A program made the position numbers and the translations under genes. The notes below the pieces were generated by a model. That model made no database searches, was not told the origin of the DNA, and saw only the letters and a program-made list of their open reading frames with translations. Of a stretch of 64,000 bases of DNA, positions 1-13,700 are shown one piece after another (the stretch's first letter is position 1; each line of letters starts with the position of its first letter). This DNA is from Pyrus communis (taxonomy: Eukaryota; Streptophyta; Magnoliopsida; Rosales; Rosaceae), in assembly GCF_963583255.1 (NCBI RefSeq), contig NC_084809.1, positions 9,340,215-9,404,214 of the forward strand, given 5' to 3'.

Positions 1-1240
1 TCTCTATGTGTATGTATAAAATAAATATGCAAGTGACCTGAAATCTTGAATTAAGGAATTTTATGTGTGCTTATAAGGAATTAAGGATTATTTTACGTAC
101 TATAATTAGTTTCATAGTGAAATTTTAATTTTCTTTATTATATTAGAGCAGGATATATATGCGTCTCAATACCGTACATGTTCACTCAATATATGTTATT
201 TACGTGTTAGGCTTAAATGACATATATAAGACATATTGAGTGTGTGAATCTTAGCCAAGAGAATAAAGGGACCATGCATGTATGTGGAGTTGAGCTACCC
301 TATATATTTTAAATTATTGTTCTGGTGGAACCTCTTTCCGTTCCTATTAGATGTGTTAAGCCGCTTCTCTATTTAACTATTTTGCCCCTGATGATTCTTT
401 GCTCTCAGTGCTAAAAGGAGGCTCGAGAGATAGATATATGCTAGTGTGTCGTTGTTGGATGATGTCAACAGACAGTGAGATGAGGGTTAGTGTGTGTCTA
501 TATAGTTTGTGCGAGTAATTAAGTTGTGCCACGAGTGAGGAGGCTGACTCAGTTAAGATTAATTTATATGCCTTGAGTGCTAATGACTTTACATCTTTGT
601 TCGTTGTATGCGCAAGTATAGAAAAATATAAATGAATAAAAACTGGTTTTAATCATCCCATTGATAGAGAGCAAGCGTACAAATCTTTGAATGACGGTAA
701 TTAAAAGGCCGAATTCTAACACAAGCTAGGAATGAAATTAAGATATCTTGTTTGAAGAGTGTCATATTATTTATTATTATTATTATTATTATTTATTTAT
801 TTTTTTTTTTGCGAATGAAATTCTATCGCCCTTTCTTCAAGATAAAAAAAAGAAAAAGAAAAAGAAACGTACATTTAAAAATGAAGGGGAATCATGGGAG
901 AAGGCAAGATCAAGCCATCTTAAATTTAGAAGTAAGATTCCTTGAGAAGGATAAATGAATTCAAGGAAGCTTTTGGGTAGAGAATAGTCTAGATTGAAAA
1001 ATCACTTGTCAGCTTGTTGATAGAGTTGAACGTCTTTTTCCTTAGCTCTCCTTTCACTTATATATAGGCCGAAGAAGCTTTTCCGACTTTGCTTGCAAAG
1101 AAAAAAGGGAACTGAACCTTTCTTATTTGACAAGCTATGCGCCAGCGTCGAAAAATCGTACATGGGGTTAGTTGGCGGTCGTACGAGGGCACCACAGGCA
1201 AATTTTTATCACTTGATGTGAATATTGGCGCATTGAAGAA
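1..1240. other. Intergenic, no gene recognised
   Basis: AT-rich spacer. I see no convincing coding region. It contains a short hairpin (about 183-196 pairing with 231-243, stem ACTCAATATATGT-like) and a low-complexity ATT/T tract around 766-812. Short open frames over the T-rich tract are homopolymer artefacts. Confidence 0.6.
766..812. repeat. (ATT)n microsatellite followed by a T tract
   Basis: About a dozen ATT units followed by ATTT units and a poly-T run. It is a simple-sequence repeat and a likely polymorphic marker, with no sign of function. Confidence 0.85.
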
Positions 1241-1249
1241 CATCGATAT

Positions 1250-1448
1250 GGAACCGGGTCCTCTTCTGAGTTTAGGAAGCTGAGCCTCCTGAGCAAAGGA
1301 TCCAGACCGTTGAAATTTGATCCAACGGATACAAACAGGGAACTCCTCTAAAAGTTATAATAATTGCAGCCGTTGGATTAAATTTCAACAACCTGTGTGA
1401 TTTGCTCAGGAGGCTCAGCCTCCTAAGTTCAGGAGAGGATCCAATTCC
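1250..1448. mobile_element. Mutator-type MITE, family M, copy 1
   Basis: A 199-bp non-autonomous element with long terminal inverted repeats of nearly 50 bp. The left end starts GGAACCGGGTCCTCTTCTGA and the right end, read in reverse complement, starts GGAATTGGATCCTCTCCTGA. Both arms contain GGCTGAGCCTCCTGAGCAAA-like sequence. The flanks are CATCGATAT (1241-1249) and CACCGATAT (1449-1457), a 9-bp target duplication with one mismatch, as expected for Mutator-like elements. Two relatives lie at 45966-46149 and 59563-59759. It has no coding capacity. Confidence 0.88.
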
Positions 1449-1457
1449 CACCGATAT

Positions 1458-3960
1458 TCCTTGGAGCAGTTATGCTCCATGGATCGGGTTTGGACCTATT
1501 GTTCATCTTTTGAAATGAAATTCAATGTGCACACTTAAGAGGAAATGATGATAATTTTACCCTAAACAGCTCAAACGACCTCTAACTTCCTTTGTCACAA
1601 ATCATTGTTTTTATGGTCCAGAACCGAGTGGCGCGTGAAGTTGAGTGGCATGGCTAGGCGCACAAAATGCAAAGCCATATATAGGAACTTAATAGTGAGG
1701 GGGATCGACTTGAAGTTGATTAGTATTTAGAGTTGCTCTAGACTCTAGGACTTTAAATTTGGAGAATGAACAATTGGTAATTTCAAGGAAATATTTAAAC
1801 AAGTGAAGAAGGTCCTCAAGTTGGAAGGCTCACCGCTTGGCTAAAAATTTGAGGCCATGCACAGACAACGAGCCCCTTTGTCTCCTGTCTAATTCCCATA
1901 TCGATTAATTTTCTCACATTATATAATCCAAAGACTCCAAATTCCAAACTCCAACCAACATGAATTTGCCGGCCACAAAGTTCATTTCAATTTGTTCTGT
2001 CTGAGCATGCTTCATCAATCCTGCATGTTCTAACTATATGTACATGTATGTGTGCATGTATAAACACAAGACCTAGCTAGCTAAACAATCAGATTATCAA
2101 TAGTTTAGATTGACAACCGAAAGTCATTATTAGTATACATACGACATGTAGGTTACCCTAAAATACTTATTACAGTATGTAATCATAGTTAGGTTAATGC
2201 GAACTCTGAAAGATTAAAACGTCCAAGGGGCGCGGTATGTATCGACCCATCTGTTTGGGTTTCCAGACATGGGACATGAATTAAGTTAAAAGCGGTAGTA
2301 GTACACTGTACATATGCAGGTAGATGATGGAGTAGAATTATCTATCTTTTTTTCTCTTCCCCTTCCTTTTCCTTCTATTCGAACGGTTACGGTTAATTCA
2401 TGTTAACATCTTATATTAATTTTTTATAAAATGAGAAAGACAATATAGAGAATGTGAGAGAAGAGGATAAAAGAGGATAGAAAGAGGAGGGACAGAATCC
2501 GAGTAGACGATGACATATATATATCTTGTGCAGTGCCAGGTGATCAGTCATCAGTGCATGCAATGCAACTAAGTCAGTGTACTAATTTTCACCTTTTTCG
2601 TTTCTGTAATTTTTGTTCGGTCATTTTCGGTCTCACCTTAATGGACGTTTCCTTACCTTCTTTTCTTCATACGTCACAGTCTCTATCTCTCTCCCTAGAT
2701 CTCTCTTTCTCTCACATACAAATATATATACACATTTATATATTACTCATATATATACACACACAAACACAGACGGAGAGTCTGCTGCTGCAACAGGATC
2801 AGCAGCTCATAATTTACTACATATAATAACTCGTTAGTAATTGCTAAACGGATTCTCCATCTCAGATATATTTTTATATGTTTTGATATATCATATATAT
2901 TGCACTTACAGAAACAAACAACAAAAACCGGGTGTTACCTGTATGCATGCTTAATGCTTGCTTTGGCTATCTAGGGTTTATAATTTGGAGGAACCAGTTC
3001 CCTAATATCCAGTTATCCACCATATATAGATTTAAAACTTTTTTTTTCCTATCTAATTAATCAAAATTAGAATGCTATAAAAGCTGAGATTTAAATCTTC
3101 CTAACGCTCCCAGTTGATTAATTTCTAAAGTTCATTAGAACCACACAATTAAATTATCAACATGTCTGCTTGGTAAGCTGTTTGGGTGCAAGAATAAATG
3201 TTCTAAAGCATTTGGGCTATAAACCCCTTGCCTCTCAGTTTAATTAGATTTCAATATATAAGAGGTCCCTTGATGGCTTCATGCTTGACTGCGTAACCAA
3301 TTGTAAGTTCTCCATTTATATAACTTTTAGATCCAATATTTTCAATTCATGAGCTTTATTTTTTTGCCCAATTTATATTTATTTAATCCTCATGTTTTTG
3401 TTTCTCAATTCGCATTCACTTTATTCAATTCAAAAACTAGAAAAACAAAAATGCTCTAAAAAGTGCACCATGAGAAAAGGAGAGTTTGGAAATCACTCTC
3501 CCTTCTTTTCCATATACATATTTGGTATCTAATCTCTCATATCCATTAAATAATTAATCATAATAGCAAGAGAACTTAAAACCAATGACATGAGAAAATT
3601 TCAAATCTAACTCTAGGTAGCTCATGAAGCCCAAATTAACATAGCCTGCCCACGAAGCTCAAAAGGCCTAAAAAGAAGAGAACTAGCCCAAGCCCGGTCA
3701 CCCTCAACCAGAAGCGTTCAACTTCATCAGTTTTCCAATTCAAATAAGACTCTCAGTCTCATAGATAAGTGTTGGAGAATCGAGATAGTGACTTTTGGGT
3801 TTGGCCGGAAAGTCCTTATATTTCTCCCAGTCCGTTTTCAGAGCACTATGTGAAAGTAAAGTTCCAATCTTTCCTTGTTTTTCAGATAAACTGTTGCGTC
3901 TGTTAGTGTTGCTAAATGCGTGTATTTTAGGAAAAAGAAGCGTTTTTAGACAAAAGCCTG
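1458..3960. other. Intergenic, no gene recognised
   Basis: AT-rich spacer with simple repeats (CT-rich about 2683-2715, TA/CA-rich about 2725-2770). Open frames here translate the simple repeats and show no domain. No RNA gene was recognised. Confidence 0.55.
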
Positions 3961-3973
3961 AGGAGAAACGATT

Positions 3974-5345
3974 TTGAGTGGAAAAAATGCTATGTGTGAA
4001 GTTTATTGCCATGCATTTTCTACGCAGAGAAATTTTAGTACCAAAACTAGTGGAAAAAGCATTAATTGGGTTCAGGATACATACAACCTCAGATACAAAC
4101 CCGAAACTCCTAGAGTTAAGTGGACTGACCACCACCACCAGAAACAAGTCATATCTGCCATTTCTGAGGGGAAATCTGTGTCCATTACCGGTTCCGCGGG
4201 GACCAGAGAAACGATGTTGGTTAAGCACATCATCATCGACAAGATGTCATACGCCTTCGAAGGTTTTTGTCACTGCACCTACCGGTGCTGCGGCTTGTGC
4301 TATCCGTGGGCAGACCCTTCACTCTTTCGCTGGTATTGGATGTGGCAATGCTGATAGGATAACTTTGCTGAGTAGGGTTCTCGTGAACAAGGAGGCTTGT
4401 AGGAGGTGGTTGAAAGCCGAAGTGTTGGTCATAGATGAGGTTAGCATGGTTGACGCGGAGGTTTGATAGTCTTGAATACATTGCAAAAAAAAATACGACA
4501 AGTTGATGAAATGTGGGGTGGAATGCAACCTGTTGTGGGTGGGGATTTCTTTCAGTTACCACCCGTATAAAGTGAGTGGAATTCGGAGGGTAAAGAATTT
4601 GCATTTGAAGCAGACTGTTGGGATTCTAGTTTTAATTTTACAAGTTAATTTTCGGCAGTCAGACCCTTGACTAATCAAGATACTTCAGGGGAGATTGATC
4701 CTGAAGACTTCAAGTTTTTAGAAGATTCTTGCGCAGATTCCGAGTCAGATCCTTCTGCAGTACAATCCTAGCCAAGGGTTCAAGACGTAAATAGAGTGAA
4801 TGCAAGTAGACTGGAGAGCTTGAGTAATGAACTTCTTGTTTATACTGCGGTTGATAGCAGGCACAGGTCCTTGGAAGAGGCAGCTAGAACAGGTGATTGC
4901 GCCTAAACAAATTGCCTTATGCAAAGTTGCAAGGGTGATGCTGCTAAAAATTTTGAACACTCAGCGTGGCCAGGTGAATGGTGCAACTGGTACTGCTATG
5001 GCATTTCTTAAGACCAAAGATGTGGGAGTGATGAGCATATGCGATGCTGGGCTGCTACCAGTAGTTAAATTTGATTTGGGGATGACAAAGGTGATTAAAA
5101 CAAAAACATGGGATGTGACAGAAGGAGATCCAGTAGTTGCTCAAAGAGAGCAGCAACTTTCACACTGGCTTGGGCTTCAAGCATTCACAAGTGCCAGGGC
5201 ATGACTCTGGACCGTCTTCACACCGATCTCTCAAAATCTTTCAGATATGGAATAGTTTATGTAGCTTTTTCCGCGTGTGAAAAGCTTGGAAGGCTTGTAT
5301 ATATCTGGTTTCCATCCCATCAAGATTAAGGTGCACCCTAAGGTT
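3974..5345 (+). pseudogene. PIF1-like DNA helicase pseudogene
   Basis: Frame-shifting matches to the PIF1 family of 5'-3' DNA helicases, which act in nuclear and organellar genome maintenance. In order: an N-terminal stretch (about 4030-4150, ending near PRVKW), a Walker A-like GSAGTRETM (about 4190-4220), a motif Ia region with APTGAAACAIRGQTLHSFAG (about 4275-4335), a Walker B/DEXX-like VIDEVSMVDAE (about 4430-4460), a GDFFQLPP remnant (about 4541-4567), a long middle segment (about 4850-5150), and C-terminal TLAW...IHKCQGMTLDRLHTDLS (about 5160-5235). The Walker A glycine-lysine pair reads R-E, so nucleotide binding should be lost. Stops and indels fall near 4465, 4570, 4660-4850 and 5150-5200. 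No introns are visible, which fits either a retrocopy or a naturally intron-poor gene. Residual similarity may run on to about 5600. Confidence 0.85.
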
Positions 5346-5990
5346 TGCCAGTGAACACGACAAGGAGGTTGAGGATAATGTCAGCCAGAAAGAATATCGT
5401 AGCAATGATAATAGTGGCCGGGAAACAAAGATGAGGAGGTTGAGAATGAGGATGCCATCTAGAACAAATATCGTAGCAAGGATACCGATAGAAAAGGAAA
5501 TGAGGGCAGCGGTAATACCATACACTTGGAACACCTGTAGGAAGAAAATACCAGGAAAACAACTGAGATAGTTTACAGTGCAAGAGCAAAAGCCACTATT
5601 TAATCTTGGAGAGGTACCCTAAACTGCATCCGATTAAGGAATCCTCAAAGTTTTCCAAATATTATCTTACCTTCTTCACTTGTTTTCGTTCAATGCGACT
5701 TTGAGAGTTCTTGTGCTCGTGTGAGTGCCTTCAATGTGATACTGATGCTTAAGTGTTTGTTCGTATTTTGCACAGCCGTGGCAAAGAGCTTCTGTCGCAA
5801 GTAGTTAAGAGTGTTTATCTTGAACACCAAGCAACGTTGTGTTCCGATTCCCTTTCCCCAGTTGCGTTTATTTAGTGCTATGTCAACCCTTCGAGTAGAT
5901 GCATGATGAGGCTGTATTCTAAGGGCTAAGTTTCCCCAGCTTTCGGCCTAGAGAAACTTTCACGGTGCTTCTCATGCCAATCCCAATGTG
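5346..5990. other. Downstream of PIF1 pseudogene, no gene recognised
   Basis: The first 250 bases may be the decayed 3' end of the helicase copy. After that I see no coding sequence or structured repeat. Confidence 0.4.
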
Positions 5991-7190
5991 GAGAACAAAT
6001 CACATGTGGATTTGTATGATTGCCATGTGTTTGGGTTAATATTTGAATATTGGGCTTGAATGAAGGAAAGCTCAAGGATGTCAATTAAAAGGGAGACTTG
6101 CCCAAAGCCCAGCATCAAGACCAGAAGCAAATTGAAGCCTTCTCAGCCAAGATACAAGCTACGTATATATAATTGAAATGACAAGTAATGAAGACTAACC
6201 TACTATAAGCCAAAGAACACTTTCTAGTGCCATTGCTAGTAAAAAGTTAATGACTCACTACCCTCCAAGTGCTTTCGGGCAAGAGCAAAAGCTACAACAG
6301 TCAGGCCAAATTGTCTATAAAAGGGAATCAGGCTCCAGAGACAAAGACACTTAACCAATCAAACAAACAAACATACAAACTCTGATCTCAAACCAGATTT
6401 GCATTCAAAAGCTAAAATCAACCCAGATTCAGTCATTTTTAACGATAGTTCTCTGAAAAAGCTATCTCTTGTCTAGTATAAAAGCTATGTTACCTCCCTT
6501 AGTGTTGTAGTATCGATTCCCTCATGTAAACTTGTTTACCACTCATCCCTTTTTAGCATATAAACCTTGTAAGTTCAAAGAGAAGGGACTACAAGAAGTT
6601 CAACTTGGCCAGACAAGGTGAAATCTTGCCCGAAGCTCTTTGTTTGTTTTCTAAATTAGTATATCTATTGCTTAATGCATTCTCCAATATGTATTCAAGT
6701 TATTTCTACTTGTTTTTCTATTTTATGAGTCTCATTTGCATCTGAATTTGGTTAGCTTGATGGATATGTTTTCATTAAAAGTAATTTGGAACCAAACAAA
6801 TGACTTAAGAGGCCTTGGACTGCTTCCATCCGAACATACAAGATTATGAACTAAAAGTCCTTATTTACAAGGCAAGAAAAAGAACTTAATGTGAACTTAA
6901 CCCATCCACGACAATCTTTTGATAACAAGAAGTTGGAGTAACTTAAGGCGCAAGTAATCAACTTAAAATACACTTGTTGTACATCTGCATACTGAGATAA
7001 CAGTGGCACGCTTAAGCATTTAGTTAGTTTTGATTGCGAGCCTCAAGGCCTACACCTAAGGCCCCACGAAGACACCTCTCAAAACTAACTCTAAGCTCTT
7101 ATTGTAGCACATCAACAAGTAAGAGCCCAATTACACATCCAAAGTGTCAATCCCTTAGGAAGCTGTGCTGAGGTCCGAGGAACCTTCTCC
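5990..7190 (+). mobile_element. Probable LTR remnant, ends not defined
   Basis: This stretch has the texture of a Ty3-type LTR rather than a gene. It has a promoter-like TATAAAAGGG at about 6318, a CA-rich leader (CAAACAAACAAACATACAAA, about 6359-6382), short purine-rich repeats, and segments such as GCGAGCCTCAAGGCC (about 7036) of the kind seen in long plant LTRs. I could not find paired TG/CA ends with a target duplication, so boundaries are approximate. It could be a decayed solo LTR. Confidence 0.4.
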
Positions 7191-7721
7191 TGAGAAATCT
7201 TTGCCCGAATACCATGTACAATTTAGGTCCTTTTTGAATCGACAGATGTATTTATCTGGACAATATTGTTTAGTTTGTTTAGCTTGCAATGTTATAGCTG
7301 CAAGTCTCCTCCCAAATGTCTCTGGATTTCTAGTCCAACGACTTTGGGCATTACAGTTGTTTAAATCACAAGAGAAAAACCATAAGCAAGCACATGCACA
7401 TGCGAAAATATAACTTGTCTTCCAACGACGTGTCCGAAGGCTTCAAGTTTCGTCTCATCAGGAGAGTAAACATCGAATAAACCTTAAAAACCAAGGGAAA
7501 ATTTTCCAAAGAGCAAACAAAACATGGGATTTCAATATGATTGTTAATAAGAAGAAAAAAGATAGAGGGTTCGGAGAAACTCTACAAATGCTTTATGCAA
7601 GAATCGGTAGGTGCAACTGTAACAGCATCTCTCGGCTCACAACCATACTCTACTAGAAAAAAGCTCAATTGTTCGGGCCAAAAAGGAGCTTAATTCCTGC
7701 ATGAAATACGACAGTAGTTGC
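7191..7721. other. Downstream of the kinase gene, includes its likely 3' UTR
   Basis: The kinase gene on the minus strand ends at 7722, so its 3' UTR should occupy roughly 7500-7721. No other coding sequence is supported here. Confidence 0.4.
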
Positions 7722-10700
7722 TCATCTCATTGTAGAGCAGGAAGATGGACGGCTGCTTGGACTTGTCCGATCTTTCTTCAACATGGCCTCGAGATTCTGG
7801 AGACATGTAAGTGGCGTGACCTGTGCGAAATACACGATATTACGGAAATGTATTTACTATCATAGCAAATTAACTTGCACGTGACTCAATGGTCAATATA
7901 TACACAAGAATAACTTTTCTGCACTGTGTGCCAACAAGAAATAATTCCAGAAGATGTAGGAAAGGTAATCAGAAAAAAAAACGAGCTTATTAAAGCAGAG
8001 AGAGAATTGCACCTTCCAGTGTCTTTTCCAAGCAAACTGGTTATTAATGTCATGCAACCTCTTAATTATTTGCTTGAATGATGGTCTCTCGGATGGGTCC
8101 TCACTCCAACATTCCTCAATTAACCTGCACACAAAGTATACAAACTTAAATTAAGCATTCTTAACAGGGAATTACCCCCATAGAAGAGAATTTCAAGCAT
8201 CGCAACAAGGCATTCTCGAGAAAATTTGGAGATTTACAATATAACCATTTTGTTGGAAGAGAGAAGGAAACTACAAAACTTTTCCTATCAGGATTGCTCC
8301 TTTGGTTTGAAAATTAAGGAGCCAAAATTGTCTAGGAGACGTGTTAAAAAACTTGTCTCCAATACGACAGTAACTCTTTGGGCCCATAATACATCATTAT
8401 TACGAACAAAAGATTGGCTCTATAAGTACGTGTAAAGGAAAATTACACTTCATATGTACAGCAGAAGATCAAAGGTTTGCAAACAACTTACTCCTTCAAT
8501 CCGTGTGCATAACGCTTTGGTGGCACTCTAAATGGTGGGCGCTCATTTGCAACATATGCTTTAGGAACCTCATTTTCTGGCTTTTTAGAAAATGGTACAC
8601 AACCTTCAATCATCTGAAAAATACACGTAAACATTTTTTTCAACCATTAAAACTTTTTCTCAGATCATCAAGAATAAACCACCTCTCAGCTAGAAAACAT
8701 TTATACAAATCCATTCAACTGAGTGTTGGATTCACACATGACATTCAAAACCATGAAAATTTCCAAAAAGTGTATACGGCACATAAAAGAAGTTCATTCC
8801 AATATACAACAATACAAAGTTCAAAAGCTGGACATTGGCATGAATGTACAAACATAAATATACACGTATGAATAAAAGACAAAAGCATATTAAAAGAAGA
8901 TAATGTATGGAGAAATGCCCTTAACATCGTGTCTATATGTAGTTACTGCAATACTGTTTACCCTATTTGGGGGAGGGGGGAGAGAGAGAGATAGTACCTC
9001 TTGCAAAATCAAAGCAAATGAAAAAACATCCACTTTGGTATCGTACTCTTCATTTCTGTATACCTCAGGAGCCACATATCTCCCTGTTCATTAGAATTAT
9101 ATCAGCAACAGGAAGACATGTTTCAGTGAGTGTTTTACACGCATATATATCAGATGGCTCTGTAGGTTTACACACAATATAGCATTGATCAAAGAAATGA
9201 AGGATGAGAACTTTCAAAAAAGCAAGCAACATACAAGTATCTTGAGACTCTTGACTAGTCACAGGTCTGTCTTCTTTAACTGTATTTGCAACTTTCAGTA
9301 GCTTGCTCACCCCAAAGTCTGCAACTTTTAGATGCCCAGAATCATCCCGCAATATGTTTCTGTTATCTTACTCACGAACAATTAAGAAACGATCAAAAGT
9401 TTCAATCATTTAGTTATTGATAGTGCATGATTCACGCAACATTTAAGTACAATGCTTACATGCTGAGCTAAGATGATAAATCTACAATCGCTTATCTATG
9501 AGTCAGATTAGATAGAGATCGTGTCGGTATACATCTATTTCTCTACTAGTAAAAGTAACAACAATAATACATAGAAAGAGAGAGAGAGAGTGCGAGAGCA
9601 TACGAGGGCTCCAGGTCTCGATGAATTATTGCTTCAGGTTTATGCTCATGCAGGTAATTCATCCCCCTGAATTGTAATTCAGTACAGTGCTCATTAAGAT
9701 AAGAGAACACATACAATGAATAATTGGCTACAACAGGTAGCAATCATCCACCTCCCACCACTATGATTTCCAAAACACAAAACTTTATTTAAAAACTGTT
9801 TACGTTGATCAACACAAAGATAAGCATGACACCAGTAAATAAATGGTAACACCAAAACTAATCAACTAGGTTTTCACACCCATTCAATGATTTAACCATT
9901 ATTGAATTCCCTCCCCAGAAATTCTTTAGTCCTACAGGGATCTAGAATTCACAATTTCAATGGGATGTGTCCATATGGACTGTAATCCTCAGAGGTAATG
10001 CCAACCATGCAGCTGACCTTATGATTTTTCAACTGCTGGCAACTTCGAAAAGTTTGTCCCGCACTAGTGTCAAATAAAGGAAATCCAGGAACTTGGGATG
10101 ATATCTTTCAAGTCAGATAACCTATTTCAGAATAATAAAGAAATTACATTTGCGAGATATTATTCAAAGAGTACACCTCAAGTTCCTCACAAGAAAGGTA
10201 ATCAAACTCCAAATCGATGATACAATGTGGAAATTTCAAATGCCATGTCAAGATAAGGCATTTGTGATGTTCATTGTTGAGAATTAAGCTGCATACTAAG
10301 CTTAAATCAACCTGCAGATGACAATCATGCAGATTGAAAGTGAAGAGAATGAAGAATTCGAAGAGATGAAGAACTTGCCTATTTTAGAAATAGCCGTTAG
10401 ATTTAAACTTGTAACTACTAGTTTTATTTCCTGTTTTAGAAACCTACACAGCTGTTATTCTTATCTGTTTGGGATGTACTGTGTTATCTGATCCTCCTCC
10501 AAGTGGAAAGATCGTAGCCTCTAATGGCCTGAATGGCTAGAGATGAGTCCTTGCTCCCTGAAAAATAGGATCTGAGCATTTGACTGATTAGATGAATATA
10601 GGCTTGTATTCTCTGAGTTTTCCATATAGAAAAAATATTGAACATTCTCATTTTCTCAAAGTTCTTCTTTCTCTGTATAGATTTTCTGGTTTAAAGTTTC

Positions 10701-13700
10701 AATCTTTGTTTGTTAATCAACCTAAAACATAAAGCCTGATACCATTTCAACACGGTATCAGATATTTAGGTCTGATTCCAAAGAGGGGCGTAAACTGTGA
10801 GAGAGGTTCTTCCTGAAAAATTCCCAAAAGGGATAAATATGGTTCCTTTATTAGTTGGTTCACTGATATTCACTAAGAAATGGTGGGATCAGGTTCTTCA
10901 AGTGGAGATTTATGAACTCCACAGTTTGATGGTGCAGACTACGCTTTTTGGGCTGTCAAAATGGAGACTATCCTTATAGCACATGATCTATGAGATGTAG
11001 TAGAGATCGGAGTACAACCGCAGCCGATTCTCGAGGAGGAAGAATGCTCTGAAGATAAAGAAAGTGAGGCTGAACAAGTTCCAATGGAAGCACCCACCAT
11101 CCTCAGAGAAGACAAAATAAAAAATGCCAAGGCGCTGAGTCTCATCCAAGGAGCGATAACTGATGAGCTTTTCCCTCGCATCAGAAACGAAAAGACTGCA
11201 AAATGGGCTTGGGATATTCTGAGAAGAGAGTTCAGAGAAGATAAAAAGGTACGAGTTGTAAAACTTCAAGCAGTTAGGGCAGATTTTGAGTATATGAGAA
11301 TGAAAGATGTTGAAAACCTAGATGACTATTTGGCTAGGTTTTTTGGAATTGTGAATAATCTGAAATCACTTGCTGAAGATGTGCATGAAAAAAGGATTGT
11401 GCAAAAACTATTGATGAGTCTAAGTAGAAGGTATAATTCCATTGTGTCTATTATTGAGGAAACTCAAGATCTGGATACTATTAGAGTTGAAGAAGTTATT
11501 GCATCTGTCAAGGTTTATGATAAAATGAAAGACTTGCATGATGAAAGGGATAAATTGACAGGAACTGAGAGAGCCTTTAGTAGTCTCAGAGTTGGCAATA
11601 ACTAAGCCACTGGTACCTACAAAGGTTCACAAAGTAGGCCAAATCAAAAGTGGCAGGGACAATACAAAAAGGGATCAAATTGATCTTAAAGTGGAAACTT
11701 GAACAACAACAATGGCTCAAGCTGGAACAACAATTATGGAGGAAATTGGAATAATAGGTTCAATTCACAGAACAAGCAAGGGAGTAGTAGTCAAAGTGGT
11801 GTGAAACCACAGTGTCAAGTTTGTCAGAAATATCATTTTGGTTTGTGCAGATGCAAAAGAGGTGATATTTACAAGCAAGTAGCCAACTGTGCAAAGGAAG
11901 AAAAAGTAACCACAAGAACCATGTTCTATGCTTGTCACTCTTCAATTATGCAAGATAGAAATGTATGGTTTGTGGACAGTGCCTGCAGCAACCACATGAC
12001 ATCTCAAGAGTCTGTGTTAATAAACATTGACAAATCTGTAACTTGTAAAGTTAAAATGGGCACTGGAGATCTTATACAAGCAATTGGAAAAGGCATTCTA
12101 GTGGTTGAAACTCAGCGTGGGAAAATATATATAAATGAAGTGTTGCTGGTTCTAGGTTTGGATGAGAATTTACTAAGTGTAGGCCAGATAATGGAGCATG
12201 GATACGATGTTCTATTTGGGGGTAATATGGCAGTTATCCTTGATGATAGAAGCCTCAACAATGTTGTAGCAAAAGTGATCATGGCAGGAAATCGATGTGT
12301 TCCTCTTTCACTAGAATCTATAACACTTGCAGCAAGAAAAACATCAGTAATTGAAGACGCCTGGATCTGCACAGAAGGCTTGGACACTTGAATTTTGCTA
12401 GCATGAAGAAGATGTAGCAGAAGGAAATGGTACTGGGATTACCTGTTCTGACAGAAATGGAAGATGTGTGTGAAGGTTGTGTTTTAGGGAAATATCACAG
12501 ATAACCATTTGACAAAGAAAAAGTGTGGAGAGCAAGCTATCCACGTGAATTGGTACACACAGATTTGTGTGGACCAATGCAAAATGAGTCCATTGGAAGG
12601 AATAAGTATTTCATCACATTCATTGATGATTTCTCAGGAATGTGTTGGGTAAACTTTCTCAAAAATAAGTTTGATACCTTTAATGTGTTCAAGAAATTCA
12701 AAGCTTTTGTTGAACTGCAAAGTGGTTTCAGTTTGAAGAAGCTAAGGAGTGATAGAGGTGATGAATACACCTCACATGAGTTTCTGGATTACTGTGCAAG
12801 GATGGGAATGGAGAGACAACTGACTATTGCCTACTCTCCTCGGCAAAATGGAGTTGCTGAGAGAAGAAATATAACAATTGATGAGATGGCAAGGTCCATG
12901 ATGATTGAGAAAGGAATTCCTGTGATTTTCTGGGCAGAAGCTATGACAATTGTTTACCTTCAAAATAGATGTTTTACAACATCTATGTTAGTCAAAACAC
13001 ATTTTGAAGCTTCACCGGTAGGAAGCCTGAAATTAAGCATCTGAAAGTATTTGGTTGTATTTGCTATACTTATGTCTCATCACCTTTGAGGCATAAATTT
13101 GATGACAAAACCAAAAATGGGGTCTTCATGGGATATTGAAGCTGTGAAAAAGGATATATAGTGTATGATCTGCAATATAAGAAAATTGTACTCTCAATGA
13201 GTGTGATTTTCAGTGAAAACAAGTCATGGAATTAGGAAAGTAACCAAATGCAGTCTATCTCAATACCTTTCAATCTTGAAGGGAATGGAACAGAAGATGA
13301 AGTTAGTGAAGAACAAACTGATGTAACCCAGTTTGATAATGTTGGAGGTTCTCATTTAAACACTACTGTTGATGAGTCAGTTGCGGATAATGGTGGAAGT
13401 CACAGCCAAGGCTCTACACCTAGCTCCACTCCAGTGAAGTTGAGAACTCTGGAAGATATATATGCGAGGTGTCACATGTGCATTATAGAACCAGAGAGCT
13501 ATCAAGAAGCAGCAAGTGATATAGCTTGGTAAGAAGCTATGAATGCAGAGTTAGAAATGATTGAAAAGAACAATACTTGGGAACTTGTTGAAAGGCCAGT
13601 TGATAAACCTGTTATAGGTGTGAAATGGGTGTTTAAGACTAAGCTTAACCTGGATGGAACAATTCAAAAAAATAAGGCCAAGCTTGTAGCCAAAGGGTAT

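Noticed and set aside
748..958. Two overlapping short frames over the T-rich tract
   Set aside because: They translate an ATT microsatellite and an AAG-rich stretch; coding in two frames at once shows low complexity.
3974..5345. PIF1-like helicase as part of a Helitron
   Set aside because: No Rep/HUH nuclease remnant, no TC start or CTRR hairpin end was seen; the sequence looks like host-type PIF1.
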